A stretch of 64,000 nt of DNA from the NCBI GenBank assembly GCA_019054805.1, contig JAHQIY010000021.1, positions 372,001-436,000 on the forward strand. The letters are read 5' to 3'. How positions within the stretch are numbered: the first letter of the stretch is position 1; the number at the start of each line of letters is the position of its first letter. The notes below the pieces were generated by a model. It saw only the letters and a program-made list of their open reading frames with translations, did no database searches and had not been told where the DNA came from. Below are positions 20,357 through 29,448 of this stretch, one piece after another. The DNA is from Brachionus manjavacas. Lineage: Eukaryota; Rotifera; Eurotatoria; Ploima; Brachionidae. The position numbers and the translations under genes were made by a program.

Positions 20357-20472
20357 ATTTTTTATATATATAATTGTATACTTTATATGTTTGTTATTAT
20401 AACATACTTAATATAATTAGTGTATAATAATTAAACTTACATAACAAGTAAAAATACTTTAAAACATATTAA

Positions 20473-21054
20473 ATGATTATAAAAAAACTTATAACACAAC
20501 TTAACAAATGGGCTAACACTAAATATTCTACTGCTGTATTATTTGCAGTGGCGTTTGCCGAAAGCTCGTTTTTTATTGTACCCCCAGATATTATGCTAAT
20601 TTATATGGCTTATATAAATAAACACAAAGCCTTGTTTTATTCTGCTATTACTACGTTAGCATCGGTATTAGGCGGAATACTAGGCTTTTATTTAGGTTTA
20701 ATGTTTTTTAACCAGCTTATAGAACCTTTAATAATAAAATTTAATTACGTAAATAGTTTTAATGCGTTTAAAAATTTATATTTAACTTATGGCTTTTTAG
20801 CTATATTTATAGCGGGGTTTACGCCTATTCCGTATAAAATAGCAACCATTGCTAGCGGAGTATTTGGCGTTAATATTTGGTTGTTTGTGTTAGCTAGTGT
20901 GCTTTCTAGGGGATTACGCTTTTTTTTAATAAGTATAATTATACTAGTGTTAAAAAAATTATCTTTACAGCAAATTAAAAAAAATATTAATGTGGTAATA
21001 CTTATATGTAGTGTTATAATAGTACTATTAGCTTTAGTAATATATTTTATATAA
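20473..21054 (+). CDS. YqaA-family (DedA-like/SNARE-associated) inner membrane protein
   Basis: A 193-residue membrane protein with about five hydrophobic segments. The family features seen are AFAESSFFIVPPDIMLIYMA near 27-46, GGILGFYLG near 67-75, and FIAGFTPIPYKIATIASGVFG near 114-134, the re-entrant loop with conserved Gly-Phe-Thr-Pro-x-Pro-Tyr-Lys. DedA relatives act in lipid scrambling or transport; the YqaA subgroup has no firm function. Divergent from map. Confidence 0.88.
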   Translation: MIIKKLITQLNKWANTKYSTAVLFAVAFAESSFFIVPPDIMLIYMAYINKHKALFYSAITTLASVLGGILGFYLGLMFFNQLIEPLIIKFNYVNSFNAFKNLYLTYGFLAIFIAGFTPIPYKIATIASGVFGVNIWLFVLASVLSRGLRFFLISIIILVLKKLSLQQIKKNINVVILICSVIIVLLALVIYFI

Positions 21055-21059
21055 AAAAA

Positions 21060-21302
21060 ATGAAAAAACCAGATTTAATTTTACTTTTAATAGCCGTTAT
21101 ATGTGTGGTTATTGTGTTGTTTTTAATTTATATGTTGCAAAACCAAAGCTTATTACAATGGATGGTAGATAAACACATTATAAGCAATACATCTGCTGGT
21201 ATAAAAAACATTTTTTACAGTGTGCTAACATTTGCGGTGCTTACCACGGTAATTATTTTTATTTTATTTATAAAATTAATATTAAAGTTTTTAAAAAATT
21301 AA
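21060..21302 (+). CDS. Small two-span membrane protein of unknown function
   Basis: An 80-residue protein with a short basic start (MKKPD), one transmembrane helix at about 6-27, a polar loop with QWMVDKHIISNTSAG, and a second helix at about 52-74 ending KLILKFLKN. It begins 5 bases after the YqaA-type gene and its stop overlaps the end of the convergent methyltransferase gene by 4 bases. I do not recognise a family. The tight coupling suggests it is translated with the upstream gene. Confidence 0.7.
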   Translation: MKKPDLILLLIAVICVVIVLFLIYMLQNQSLLQWMVDKHIISNTSAGIKNIFYSVLTFAVLTTVIIFILFIKLILKFLKN

Positions 21303-22042
21303 TTATTATTTTTACCGTACAACATTTTGTTAACGCCTATTAGGGTTTTAACTTCTTGATTAGTTAAATTTGCTTTTAAAAAAATATTATGTAAATTACT
21401 AATGGTAATGGGTTTTCTGGTTGGTTGCGAAAAATACCCTCTGCTTTCTAGCTTTTGGGTTAAATCTTGCATTAAAAAATCTATATCGGCCGAACTACAA
21501 ACCCCGCTGGGCGTATTGCTATTTTGTGCATTACTATTTTGCGTGTTTATATTACTGTGTATAAAATTAAAATATTCGTAAGCCACTAACACCACTGCAT
21601 GCGACAAATTAAGCGATGGAAAATTTTTATTATTATTAATACTAACTAAATAATTGGCATATTGCAAGCTAGCATTGCACAAGCCAGATTGTTCTGCCCC
21701 AAACAACACTGCTATGCTACTGTTAGCTACATTTACATTGTTGCTTTGCAGGTAATTAAAGCAATTATGTAAATTAATTATAGGTTTGCTAATGCTACGT
21801 TTTCTGGCACTTAAGGCTAGCACTATTTGGCTATTGGCCGTTGCTTTGGCTACGCTATCTACTACATTTATGTTAACTTTTTGTAATGCTCCGGCATCGG
21901 TATTATTAAGCAAATTAATAAAGTTGGCGTTGTTAGGATTAACCACAGTTAAATTAGTAATACCAAAATTAGCCATACTGCGTAAACTAAAGCCAATATT
22001 GTTTGGTAATTGTGGATTAACTAAAACAAAATTTATTAACAT
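21299..22042 (-). CDS. TrmJ/TrmH-family RNA 2'-O-methyltransferase
   Basis: SPOUT-class methyltransferase, most like TrmJ, which methylates position 32 of tRNAs. The 247-residue protein starts with VLVNPQLPNNIGFSLRSMAN (residues 6-25), equivalent to the family PxxPGNIGxxARAMKN, followed by VVNPNNANF, a central AVLFGAEQSGLCNASLQYAN block and NLSHAVVLVAYE, the knot that binds S-adenosylmethionine. A polar, Asn-rich insertion lies at about 163-180. Substrate assignment is by similarity. Confidence 0.88.
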   Translation of the reverse strand: MLINFVLVNPQLPNNIGFSLRSMANFGITNLTVVNPNNANFINLLNNTDAGALQKVNINVVDSVAKATANSQIVLALSARKRSISKPIINLHNCFNYLQSNNVNVANSSIAVLFGAEQSGLCNASLQYANYLVSINNNKNFPSLNLSHAVVLVAYEYFNFIHSNINTQNSNAQNSNTPSGVCSSADIDFLMQDLTQKLESRGYFSQPTRKPITISNLHNIFLKANLTNQEVKTLIGVNKMLYGKNNN

Positions 22043-22054
22043 TGTTTACTTTTA

Positions 22055-24001
22055 TTAATTATTAATAGAATTGTTAAAATTAGCACCAGCATTGTTTAAG
22101 TAGCTAAAATTTTTAATACGCTCTAAATCTGGTGTAGAAATATCGTTATACAAAGGATAATAGCCCTTGGTTATAAGTTCTAACGTGGTATGCGGAATAT
22201 TAAGTTTAAACTGATAAACCCAATAGTCTGTAAGCACGCTTTTTACGTAGGCTCTGGTTTCGTAATACGGAATACTTTCTATAAAAAAAATGGGGTCTTG
22301 GTAGTAGCGTCTGTGTTTGTCTGTAAACCAATCTTTAGCTTTAAGCACGCCGGCGTTAAAGCCTATTAAAACAGAAATTAGGTCGCCTTGGGTAATTTCG
22401 TTATCTATTAAAGTTTTAACGTATTTTTCGCCTAATTTTATATTGTTTTTAGCAGAATAAAGCCCTAATGTAGAATAATCTACACTATTGGTTAAATTAT
22501 ATTTATTAGCAATAAACTTGGCGGTTTGCGGTAGTAGTTGCATTAGGCCTTTTGCCCCTGCGTAGCTACTAGCAGAAGTATAAAACTGCGATTCTCTACG
22601 CATAAAAGCTAGCAGTAGTGCTGGGTCTACTGTGTAATCTTCGCCTAAATCTATTAAAAATATAGGGTATGCTAGGTGCGATAACCCATAGTACATTCCT
22701 CTAGCCCCCGCTAATTTATAACTTAAAGCCGGCATATTAGTTTGCTGTGCCACGTATAGCAAGGCTTCTAGTTTTTCTACATCTATAATTTTGCTGTTTA
22801 CAATATCGTTGGCAAGCCAAATTAATTCTTGCTCTGCCCAATCTAGCAAGCCCATTTGTAGCAAAGCAAAAGCACGTTTTGCCCTTGGTTCTTTTTGCAA
22901 TCTGCTTAAAGAAGTTTGCTCAAAATTAACGTATTCAAAGCTGTATTCTGGGTTAATTCCTAGTTCTTCGTTAGCTAATAAACCATAAAAATTATAAATA
23001 TATTTAGAAGCCATAACTAAACCTTCGGTATATTTTTTATAATTACCCATGGTAAAGTTGGTTTTAGCGTACCAATACGCACCTTTTGCTATAATATCTG
23101 TGGTAAATTTAGTTGTACCTTTAGCTAGGTAGTAAAAATAAACCGATGCTTTATCGTACTGTTTTAACCTAAAATAAGATAACCCTAAGGTAAAACTTGC
23201 TTCTGGAAATTGTTGTTGCATGTTTTCTACAACGGCCTTGCCCCACAATACGGCTAGGTTATCGTTGCCATCTAAAAAATATACTTTAGATAATACCGAG
23301 GCATAATGATAATAAGTATATTTATTAAGTTGTTTTTTTACTTTAGGGTTAGCCAACAACCTTGCGGCCGCTGTATTTTGCCCTTTTTTAAAATAGGCAT
23401 TTATAAGGCGGGTATTATAATTGCTTTGTAAGTTTGGGGTAATACCTGCATCTTCTGGTGGTAGTTCTATTATGGGGTTTTTATTGGTGTAATCTGGGTG
23501 GTTGTTGTAATAAGGTACCGAAAAACCATAAAAATAATCGTTACTAGGTTTTTTTAACTGACGCATTAATTTAGATGAATAACTAAACTTATTTTTAGCA
23601 ATTTTATAAATTACCGGAGCCACAGGCAAAGCATGATATTTAAGCAACCACGCTTTAAGTTCGTTAAAAGTAGATTTATAATTTTTGCTGGTATATTTTA
23701 AATACAAAAAATAGCCAACTAAAATATTATTTTGCACTTTGTTATACAAGGGCTGGGCTAATTTGTATTGGCTTTGTTCTATATATTGGTTTATTTGCCA
23801 ATAGGTTTGTAAATCTTGCGTTGTAAGAATTTTAGGCATATCTAACGCCCCTTTAGAAAAAATAGACCTACTAATATAATATTTAGTTAAATTAGCATTA
23901 TTATTGGCTAAATTTATACTAAACATTACATACAAACTAGCTAAAACAATAACTATATAAACCTTTATTTTATGCAATGGTAACTCTACTTTATTTAACA
24001 A
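22055..24001 (-). CDS. slt: Soluble lytic murein transglycosylase
   Basis: Periplasmic enzyme cleaving peptidoglycan glycan strands with formation of 1,6-anhydroMurNAc. The 648-residue protein has an N-terminal hydrophobic anchor or signal (about 12-30), a long alpha-superhelical region of TPR-like repeats and a C-terminal SLT domain with LLAFMRRESQFYTSAS (catalytic Glu), GAKGLMQLLPQTAKFIA and the LIGFNAGVLKAKDW motif. The open frame begins with TTG at 24001; no ATG precedes the hydrophobic segment, so the start is provisional. Presence implies a peptidoglycan layer. Confidence 0.92.
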   Translation of the reverse strand: MLNKVELPLHKIKVYIVIVLASLYVMFSINLANNNANLTKYYISRSIFSKGALDMPKILTTQDLQTYWQINQYIEQSQYKLAQPLYNKVQNNILVGYFLYLKYTSKNYKSTFNELKAWLLKYHALPVAPVIYKIAKNKFSYSSKLMRQLKKPSNDYFYGFSVPYYNNHPDYTNKNPIIELPPEDAGITPNLQSNYNTRLINAYFKKGQNTAAARLLANPKVKKQLNKYTYYHYASVLSKVYFLDGNDNLAVLWGKAVVENMQQQFPEASFTLGLSYFRLKQYDKASVYFYYLAKGTTKFTTDIIAKGAYWYAKTNFTMGNYKKYTEGLVMASKYIYNFYGLLANEELGINPEYSFEYVNFEQTSLSRLQKEPRAKRAFALLQMGLLDWAEQELIWLANDIVNSKIIDVEKLEALLYVAQQTNMPALSYKLAGARGMYYGLSHLAYPIFLIDLGEDYTVDPALLLAFMRRESQFYTSASSYAGAKGLMQLLPQTAKFIANKYNLTNSVDYSTLGLYSAKNNIKLGEKYVKTLIDNEITQGDLISVLIGFNAGVLKAKDWFTDKHRRYYQDPIFFIESIPYYETRAYVKSVLTDYWVYQFKLNIPHTTLELITKGYYPLYNDISTPDLERIKNFSYLNNAGANFNNSINN

Positions 24002-24011
24002 TAATTATACT

Positions 24012-24034
24012 TACTATTATTAAGTATAATAGTA
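24012..24034. repeat. Inverted repeat in the slt upstream spacer
   Basis: TACTATTAT and ATAATAGTA form a perfect 9-base stem around a 5-base loop, 10 bases upstream of the slt start. No U-tract follows on the minus strand, so it is not a good terminator for the glycosylase gene; it overlaps where a slt promoter would lie and could be an operator or chance AT symmetry. Confidence 0.35.
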
Positions 24035-24055
24035 AATATAAAATAAACAAAAATT

Positions 24056-25000
24056 TTATTTATTAGATTGTAAAAAATCGGCAATTTGCAAAACATCTTG
24101 CCACAAAATAAATTTTTTACTAGGCGAACGCAACAAGTACGAAGGATGATAAACCGCCCGCACACTATACTCTACATTATCTATTAAAGCGTGGTTAAAC
24201 CTGCCTATTAGCTTAGTTATAGGGTGGTTTGGCAATATAGAAGTAGTAGCAACTTTACCAACCAACAAAATTAATTTGGGTTGCAAAACTGCTATTATTT
24301 GCTTTATAAACGGATAACACTGCTCTATTTCTAGCTCGCTTGGGGTTCTGTTACCAGGGGGTCGCCAAAACACTCGGTTAGTAATAAAGCAATCGTTACG
24401 TTGTATGCCAACACTTTGCAGTGCTGTGGTTAGCATTATCCCGCTTCGCCCTACAAATGGTATGCCTTGTTCGTCTTCTTCGGCACCGGGGGCTTCGCCT
24501 ATTACTAAAATTTTTTTTAAAAAGTCACCTTGGCCAAATACAGTACTTATGGCGGTATCTTTAAGGGCACAACCATTAAAAGTGTTTAGTAAATCTTTAA
24601 TTTGTACTAAAGTTGTTGCTTGCTTTAATTGGTTGTAATTAAAATTATCATCGTTTTGTTGTATTTGTACTACGCCGTTGTTGGCTATTAAATTAGGCGT
24701 TGGGTTAGTAGTTGGGTTAGGTGTTGCATTATTAATGGTAGAATCTATAACTGCATTACTAACATTACTATTAACCGTATGGTTAAAATTAACATTATTG
24801 TTATTTAATTGTGCGGGTTTATCTGTTAATGGATTTACTGTATTGTTATTAACTAAATTATTGCTTGCAGGTTTAATTACGCTAGTATTTAACGCACAAA
24901 GCTGTTGCTTTAGCGTGTTTTTAGTTATATTGTTAAAATATAAGTATTTTATGCCTAATGCTTTTTTTTGCAATAATATATTTTTGTTAGTGGTTTGCAT
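24056..25000 (-). CDS. Uracil-DNA glycosylase, family 4 (alphaproteobacterial subtype)
   Basis: Excises uracil from DNA. The C-terminal 190 residues form the domain: VIGEAPGAEEDEQGIPFVGR (motif 1), NRVFWRPPGNRTPSELE, LILLVGKVA and the leucine-loop VYHPSYLLRSP. Of the four Cys that bind the iron-sulfur cluster in thermophile enzymes only two equivalents remain (in NGCALKDTA and EIEQCYPF); to my knowledge alphaproteobacterial homologues share this pattern. Residues 40-115 are an Asn/Thr/Pro-rich low-complexity linker, so the 314-residue length exceeds the catalytic need. Confidence 0.9.
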   Translation of the reverse strand: MQTTNKNILLQKKALGIKYLYFNNITKNTLKQQLCALNTSVIKPASNNLVNNNTVNPLTDKPAQLNNNNVNFNHTVNSNVSNAVIDSTINNATPNPTTNPTPNLIANNGVVQIQQNDDNFNYNQLKQATTLVQIKDLLNTFNGCALKDTAISTVFGQGDFLKKILVIGEAPGAEEDEQGIPFVGRSGIMLTTALQSVGIQRNDCFITNRVFWRPPGNRTPSELEIEQCYPFIKQIIAVLQPKLILLVGKVATTSILPNHPITKLIGRFNHALIDNVEYSVRAVYHPSYLLRSPSKKFILWQDVLQIADFLQSNK

Positions 25001-25036
25001 ACTTATTTAATATTTAGTTAATAAACATTTATTATT

Positions 25037-25045
25037 ATTATAGCA
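25037..25045 (-). promoter_or_regulatory. Extended -10 element upstream of the uracil-DNA glycosylase gene
   Basis: TGCTATAAT on the minus strand about 37 bases before the ATG at 25000. The -35 position 17 bases upstream reads TATATA, a weak match. Same extended -10 form as before trxA and pgk. Confidence 0.45.
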
Positions 25046-25087
25046 TGGGTTATATAAAATATATACAAGGATTGTGTAACACAAATA

Positions 25088-26782
25088 ATGATAACAATAA
25101 AAAACAAAATGAAAAACATACTTAAAACATTTACAATTTTAGCAATTTTAGCCGCTTTAATATTAAAAATAGCATACGCTACTACAACATTAAACTATGT
25201 GGTAGAAGCACGCAAATACAACGCTAATTTTAACTACAAGCAAGCAGAAAAATTTTATAGCAAAGCATTTAAGCAAGACACCACTAACATTAGCTTAATG
25301 CAAGAATACCTACTGTTTTTAGTGCATCACAACAATTTAAAAGAATCTAAAAAACTAGCCAACGCTATTTTACAGCAAAATCCTAATCATTTTTTATCTA
25401 ACATGGTTGTTTTGGTAGATTTAATAAACCAAAACAATTTGCCACAAGCGGTAAATAATTTGTCTAAGTTAAATCAGGTGCAGGGTTCGTTGGCAGACTT
25501 TGTATTTAAAATAACTAACGCTACTAACAATTATTTAAACAGCAACAATGCAGATTTTGTTAGCATTGCTAAAACCTTACAGCATAACAACTTTAACTTA
25601 ACGGGCGAATTTGCCGATTTTTACGAATATCATACCGCCCTGCTAGACCTAATACAAAAAAACAATACACAAGCTTTAAACAAACTTAACCAAGTTACTA
25701 GCTCTGCGGTTAGTATTCAAAGTATGTTGCTTTACTTACAATTAATTTATCCACAACAAAAACAACGTGCTATTACCATATTTAACGATTATTTAGGCGA
25801 TAGCTTTGCTTCTAAAAATATAGTTAACCAATATTTAAAAAATACGCCAGATATTAACTTACAAATGTTTTTTTCTTCGGTATTTTTAAAGTTAGCATCG
25901 TTAGTAGATAACGAAGTTAACCTTAACTTTTTAACATCAGAACACAGCACATTAGTAGCCTTGGCTTTAATGTTAAACAAAAACAACCATATGGCTAAAA
26001 TTGCCTTGGCTTCGCACTATTATAGCGTGGGTGACCACAACTACAGTGCTAAAATTTTAACATCTATTCCGTTAAATTCGTACTACGCTAAAATAGCCAG
26101 TTACGATATTATTGAAATGTTAAAATACAATAATAACAAAACGTTATTATTAAAATACTTAAATAATTGGTCTGCAGTAGATAGAGACAACCCTTTAATT
26201 TATATAGAAAAAGGCCAGTATTACAACAAAAACGCCAAGTACAAAAAAGCTATTAAACAATACACTATTGCATTAAACTTAGCCAAAAGCAATAACAGCA
26301 AACTAGGCGAATGGCTAGCTTATTATTTTAGAGGAATTGCTAAAGATAAAAACGGCAATTGGAACAGTGCAGAGCAAGACTTTTTAAACGCTATAGCTAT
26401 AGATAATACCGATCCTTTATTGGTTAACTACTTGGCGTATTCGTGGTTAAAGCGAGATAAAAACATTGCAAAAGCCACAGAAATGTTACAAAATTTGGTA
26501 AATCAACAAACCAATAACTATAATATTTTAGATAGTTACGCCTTTGCTTTACTAAAAAATAAACAATACAACAAAGCCCTAGAATACAGCAAAAAAGCCT
26601 ACGCTATTAGCCCTTACGATGCCGGCGTGGTTAATAACCTTGCAGATATTTACTGGCTACTAAACAACAAAAAAGAAGCAACATATTATTGGAGCCTAGC
26701 TTTAAATTTAACTAAAGATAAATCTGCTAAAGCAGAAATTAACAATAAGCTAAACAATATAATGCCAACTTATTTGCAGTAA
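25088..26782 (+). CDS. Exported tetratricopeptide-repeat protein
   Basis: A 564-residue protein with a signal peptide or N-terminal anchor: basic start, hydrophobic core at about 13-28 and an Ala-Tyr-Ala cleavage-like site. The rest is helical repeats; clear TPR units lie near 38-72 (NFNYKQAEKFYSKAFKQDT), 375-410 (AKYKKAIKQYTIALNLAKS), 415-450 and 485-545 (KQYNKALEYSKKAYAISPYD). An alternative ATG at 25109 would give a cleaner signal sequence. Secreted TPR proteins next to ispE are a recurring alphaproteobacterial arrangement. Partner and role are unknown; an envelope assembly scaffold is plausible. Confidence 0.85.
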   Translation: MITIKNKMKNILKTFTILAILAALILKIAYATTTLNYVVEARKYNANFNYKQAEKFYSKAFKQDTTNISLMQEYLLFLVHHNNLKESKKLANAILQQNPNHFLSNMVVLVDLINQNNLPQAVNNLSKLNQVQGSLADFVFKITNATNNYLNSNNADFVSIAKTLQHNNFNLTGEFADFYEYHTALLDLIQKNNTQALNKLNQVTSSAVSIQSMLLYLQLIYPQQKQRAITIFNDYLGDSFASKNIVNQYLKNTPDINLQMFFSSVFLKLASLVDNEVNLNFLTSEHSTLVALALMLNKNNHMAKIALASHYYSVGDHNYSAKILTSIPLNSYYAKIASYDIIEMLKYNNNKTLLLKYLNNWSAVDRDNPLIYIEKGQYYNKNAKYKKAIKQYTIALNLAKSNNSKLGEWLAYYFRGIAKDKNGNWNSAEQDFLNAIAIDNTDPLLVNYLAYSWLKRDKNIAKATEMLQNLVNQQTNNYNILDSYAFALLKNKQYNKALEYSKKAYAISPYDAGVVNNLADIYWLLNNKKEATYYWSLALNLTKDKSAKAEINNKLNNIMPTYLQ

Positions 26783-26787
26783 TATAC

Positions 26788-27678
26788 ATGCTAACCTACA
26801 AATATAAAAGTTACGCTAAAGTAAATTTGTTTTTAAATATTGTGGGTTATAGTGCGGGGTATCATTTACTGCAAAGCGTTTTTACCAACATTAATATTTA
26901 CGATACCATAAGCATTAAAAAAACTAATAAGCCACTTATAACCTATAGCGGAAACTATAGCAACAGCATTAATTACGCCAATAGTAACAATATTATTAAT
27001 AAAACTGTAAATTATTTTACTACAAATTATAATATTACTCCGTTAAATATTAATATTAACAAAAATATTCCTGTGGGGTCTGGTTTAGGTGGAGCCTCTA
27101 GCAATTGTGCTACTTTAATGTTGGCAATAAATTATATTTTTAACTTAAATTTATCGCTTAATAATTTACTAGATATTGCTACAAATTTAGGGGCAGATGT
27201 ATCTTTTTTTTTATATAACACTACAGCATACGTGCAAGGCTTTGGGCAACAAGTTACCCCACTGCCCTTTGCTTTAAACCATAATGTGGTGGTGGTTTTT
27301 CCTAATATTAACAACAGTACTGCCAGTATTTTTAGCAGTTTTAGGCAAAATTGTAGCTTTAGCCAACCAATAACACAAAATAGCATTACACCAAGTAATA
27401 TTTTTACACAAAGCAATACAATTGGCAACAACTTACAAAGCATTGTAGTTAAGCAAAGCCCTATTATTAACAGTATTTTACAAATTTTGCAACCTAACGC
27501 TTTACTGTGTAGCTTAAGTGGGTCTGGCAGTGCATGTTTTGCGGTTTACAGCAATTTACAACAAGCAACCCAATCCTATAATAACATTAAGCAAAAATTT
27601 AGCAACGTTAGTGTGTATAACACTAGTTTTATTGTGCCAAATAATTTGTTACACTTGCCAAAATCTTTTAGTAAATAA
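26788..27678 (+). CDS. ispE: 4-diphosphocytidyl-2-C-methyl-D-erythritol kinase
   Basis: GHMP kinase of the MEP isoprenoid pathway. The 296-residue protein has the N-terminal SYAKVNLFLNIVG, the ATP loop PVGSGLGGASSNCA near 92-105 and LGADVSFFLYN (catalytic Asp) near 133-143, with the C-terminal SLSGSGSACFAVY. It starts 5 bases after the TPR gene. The last 30 bases overlap the end of the convergent trkH gene. Its presence means the cell keeps at least part of the pathway for undecaprenyl or quinone side chains. Confidence 0.95.
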   Translation: MLTYKYKSYAKVNLFLNIVGYSAGYHLLQSVFTNINIYDTISIKKTNKPLITYSGNYSNSINYANSNNIINKTVNYFTTNYNITPLNININKNIPVGSGLGGASSNCATLMLAINYIFNLNLSLNNLLDIATNLGADVSFFLYNTTAYVQGFGQQVTPLPFALNHNVVVVFPNINNSTASIFSSFRQNCSFSQPITQNSITPSNIFTQSNTIGNNLQSIVVKQSPIINSILQILQPNALLCSLSGSGSACFAVYSNLQQATQSYNNIKQKFSNVSVYNTSFIVPNNLLHLPKSFSK

Positions 27679-29112
27679 TGCTAAAATAACAAAAATTTCT
27701 AACCTACCTAAAACCATTGCTCCGCATAGTGTTAGTTTTGCTATATCGCTTAGTGCATAATAATTACCTGCAGGGCCAATTACTTGCCCCAAACCAGGGC
27801 CTACGTTGCTTAGTGTAGCAATAGCGGCAGAAAAGCTAGTAGTAAAGTCTACTCCTGTGCCGGCAACAATTGTAGCCACGGTAAAAGCTACCGCAAAGTA
27901 TAAAAATATATAAGCAAATACGGTGTTGGCAACTTCGTACGAAATTTGCTTGTTATTATACAACGGTACTTTTATGTGTTTAGGCAAATATAAGCTAGAA
28001 AGGGTATTTTTAATAAAAATAAGCCCCATTTGAATTCTATAAATTTTTAAGCCCGCCGCTTTAGACCCCGCACAACCGCCTATTATCATTAAAATAATAA
28101 ACATTAAACTTGGTAAAAAACCAAAGCCGGTGTAATCTACCACAGTTAAGCCAGTGCCGGTTATTAGGCTTATAACGGTAAACATAACAGCTATAATGTT
28201 TTGAGTGATTGGCCTACCTTGGGTTAAGTACAACCATAGTAATAAAATTATGGAAGCAAAAACAATAATTCTAAAATAGCCTTTTACTTGCGAATCGGTA
28301 AATAAATTTAATTTACGATGAAAAATTAAATAATATAAAAATACATACGGAATACCAGCAGAAAACATAGATACCGATAAAATAATATGCACGCTAGCAC
28401 TATTAAAAGCCCCAGCAGATTCGTTTTTATTAGAAAAACCAGTAGAAGAAATTGAACTTACGGCATGCACAAATGCATCTAATATACTTAAATTGCTAAT
28501 ATATAATAAAGCAAAAAACACAACCACGGTAAATACCGCATAAACTAACAATACACCTAACGCTAACTGTTTAGCTTTATCTAGGGTGTTATCAAAGGTT
28601 TCAAAGGCTTCGTTTTTAAATAGTTTACTGCCTTGGGTAGAAGGCAAAAATATAACAGCAGTAACAATTATACCAACACTACCAACCCAACCTAGCATAA
28701 CCCGCCAAACGTGTATAGCGGTACTAGGGGTGTTTAAATTTTGTATAACCGATGCTCCGGTGGTGGTTAGGCCAGAAGTTGCTTCGAAAAAAGAATCTAC
28801 AAAACTTAAGCGTATAGATGTAAAATAAAACGGCAAACTAGCAAGCAAAGCAAACAATCCCCACGCTAAAAAGGTTATAATTAAGCTATCTTTAGCCGAA
28901 AACTTAAGGGTAAAATTACTGCGGTTAGAAAGTATTATTAAAGCCCCTACAAAGCCCATTATTATAACAATAAACAGCCAAATGTCTAGGTCTGTAGTGC
29001 TGGTTTTGTGCTTGCTAAATAACTCTACAATAAGCGGAAAAATCATTAATAACGCTACAAAAGTTATTAGGTAGCCTATAAAAACAAAAATGGATCTAAA
29101 ATTAATATTCAT
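27649..29112 (-). CDS. trkH: Potassium uptake channel subunit TrkH/KtrB
   Basis: Membrane pore for K+ uptake, normally gated by a cytoplasmic RCK partner (TrkA/KtrA), which is not encoded here. The 487-residue protein shows repeated M1-P-M2 units with selectivity-filter glycines: ATSGLTTTGASV near 120, SSISSTGFSNKN near 221, VISLITGTGLTVVDY near 320 and ATLSNVGPGLG near 436. A GGCAGSKAAGLKIYRI segment near 350 is typical of TrkH. Convergent with ispE, with a 30-base overlap of the ends. Confidence 0.93.
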   Translation of the reverse strand: MNINFRSIFVFIGYLITFVALLMIFPLIVELFSKHKTSTTDLDIWLFIVIIMGFVGALIILSNRSNFTLKFSAKDSLIITFLAWGLFALLASLPFYFTSIRLSFVDSFFEATSGLTTTGASVIQNLNTPSTAIHVWRVMLGWVGSVGIIVTAVIFLPSTQGSKLFKNEAFETFDNTLDKAKQLALGVLLVYAVFTVVVFFALLYISNLSILDAFVHAVSSISSTGFSNKNESAGAFNSASVHIILSVSMFSAGIPYVFLYYLIFHRKLNLFTDSQVKGYFRIIVFASIILLLWLYLTQGRPITQNIIAVMFTVISLITGTGLTVVDYTGFGFLPSLMFIILMIIGGCAGSKAAGLKIYRIQMGLIFIKNTLSSLYLPKHIKVPLYNNKQISYEVANTVFAYIFLYFAVAFTVATIVAGTGVDFTTSFSAAIATLSNVGPGLGQVIGPAGNYYALSDIAKLTLCGAMVLGRLEIFVILALFTKRFWQV

Positions 29113-29247
29113 TATGCTAATAAAACTCTGTTTTTTATAACTAATTTTAAAATTATACCAAATTTTAAGATATTTAGTATTAAACTTTTATTATAAACAA
29201 AAATAAATAATAATATAAACACAAATTAATACGGATTAAGTAAATAA

Positions 29248-29391
29248 ATGAACGCCCAAAGCACCACACAACCACTATCTTTAAGTAAATATGCACAGTT
29301 AGTAAAACAACAACAAGCCCAAGAAAAAAACAACACTAACAACACCCTAGAAAGCATTATTTTAAAAATAAAAAAATTAAAGCAAAATTAA
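29248..29391 (+). CDS. Possible small protein, 47 residues
   Basis: An ATG-started frame of 47 codons, followed by TAA, in an otherwise gene-free spacer of 336 bases (29113-29448) between trkH and the restriction endonuclease gene. The product is very polar: Gln/Asn-rich in the middle and Lys-rich at the end, starting MNAQSTTQPLSLSKYAQL. A weak GGATTAAG lies upstream. I recognise no family and there is no second line of support. The rest of the spacer is AT-rich without visible structure. Confidence 0.35.
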   Translation: MNAQSTTQPLSLSKYAQLVKQQQAQEKNNTNNTLESIILKIKKLKQN

Positions 29392-29448
29392 AAATTTTTT
29401 ATTATGCTATTTAACTATAATTGCACAATATGCTAGCAACGTATAAAT

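Noticed and set aside
24056-25000. Loss of two of the four iron-sulfur Cys in the uracil-DNA glycosylase
   Set aside because: The CALKxTA and WRPPGNRTP forms are, as far as I recall, normal for alphaproteobacterial family 4 glycosylases, so this is a subtype trait and not a local degeneration.
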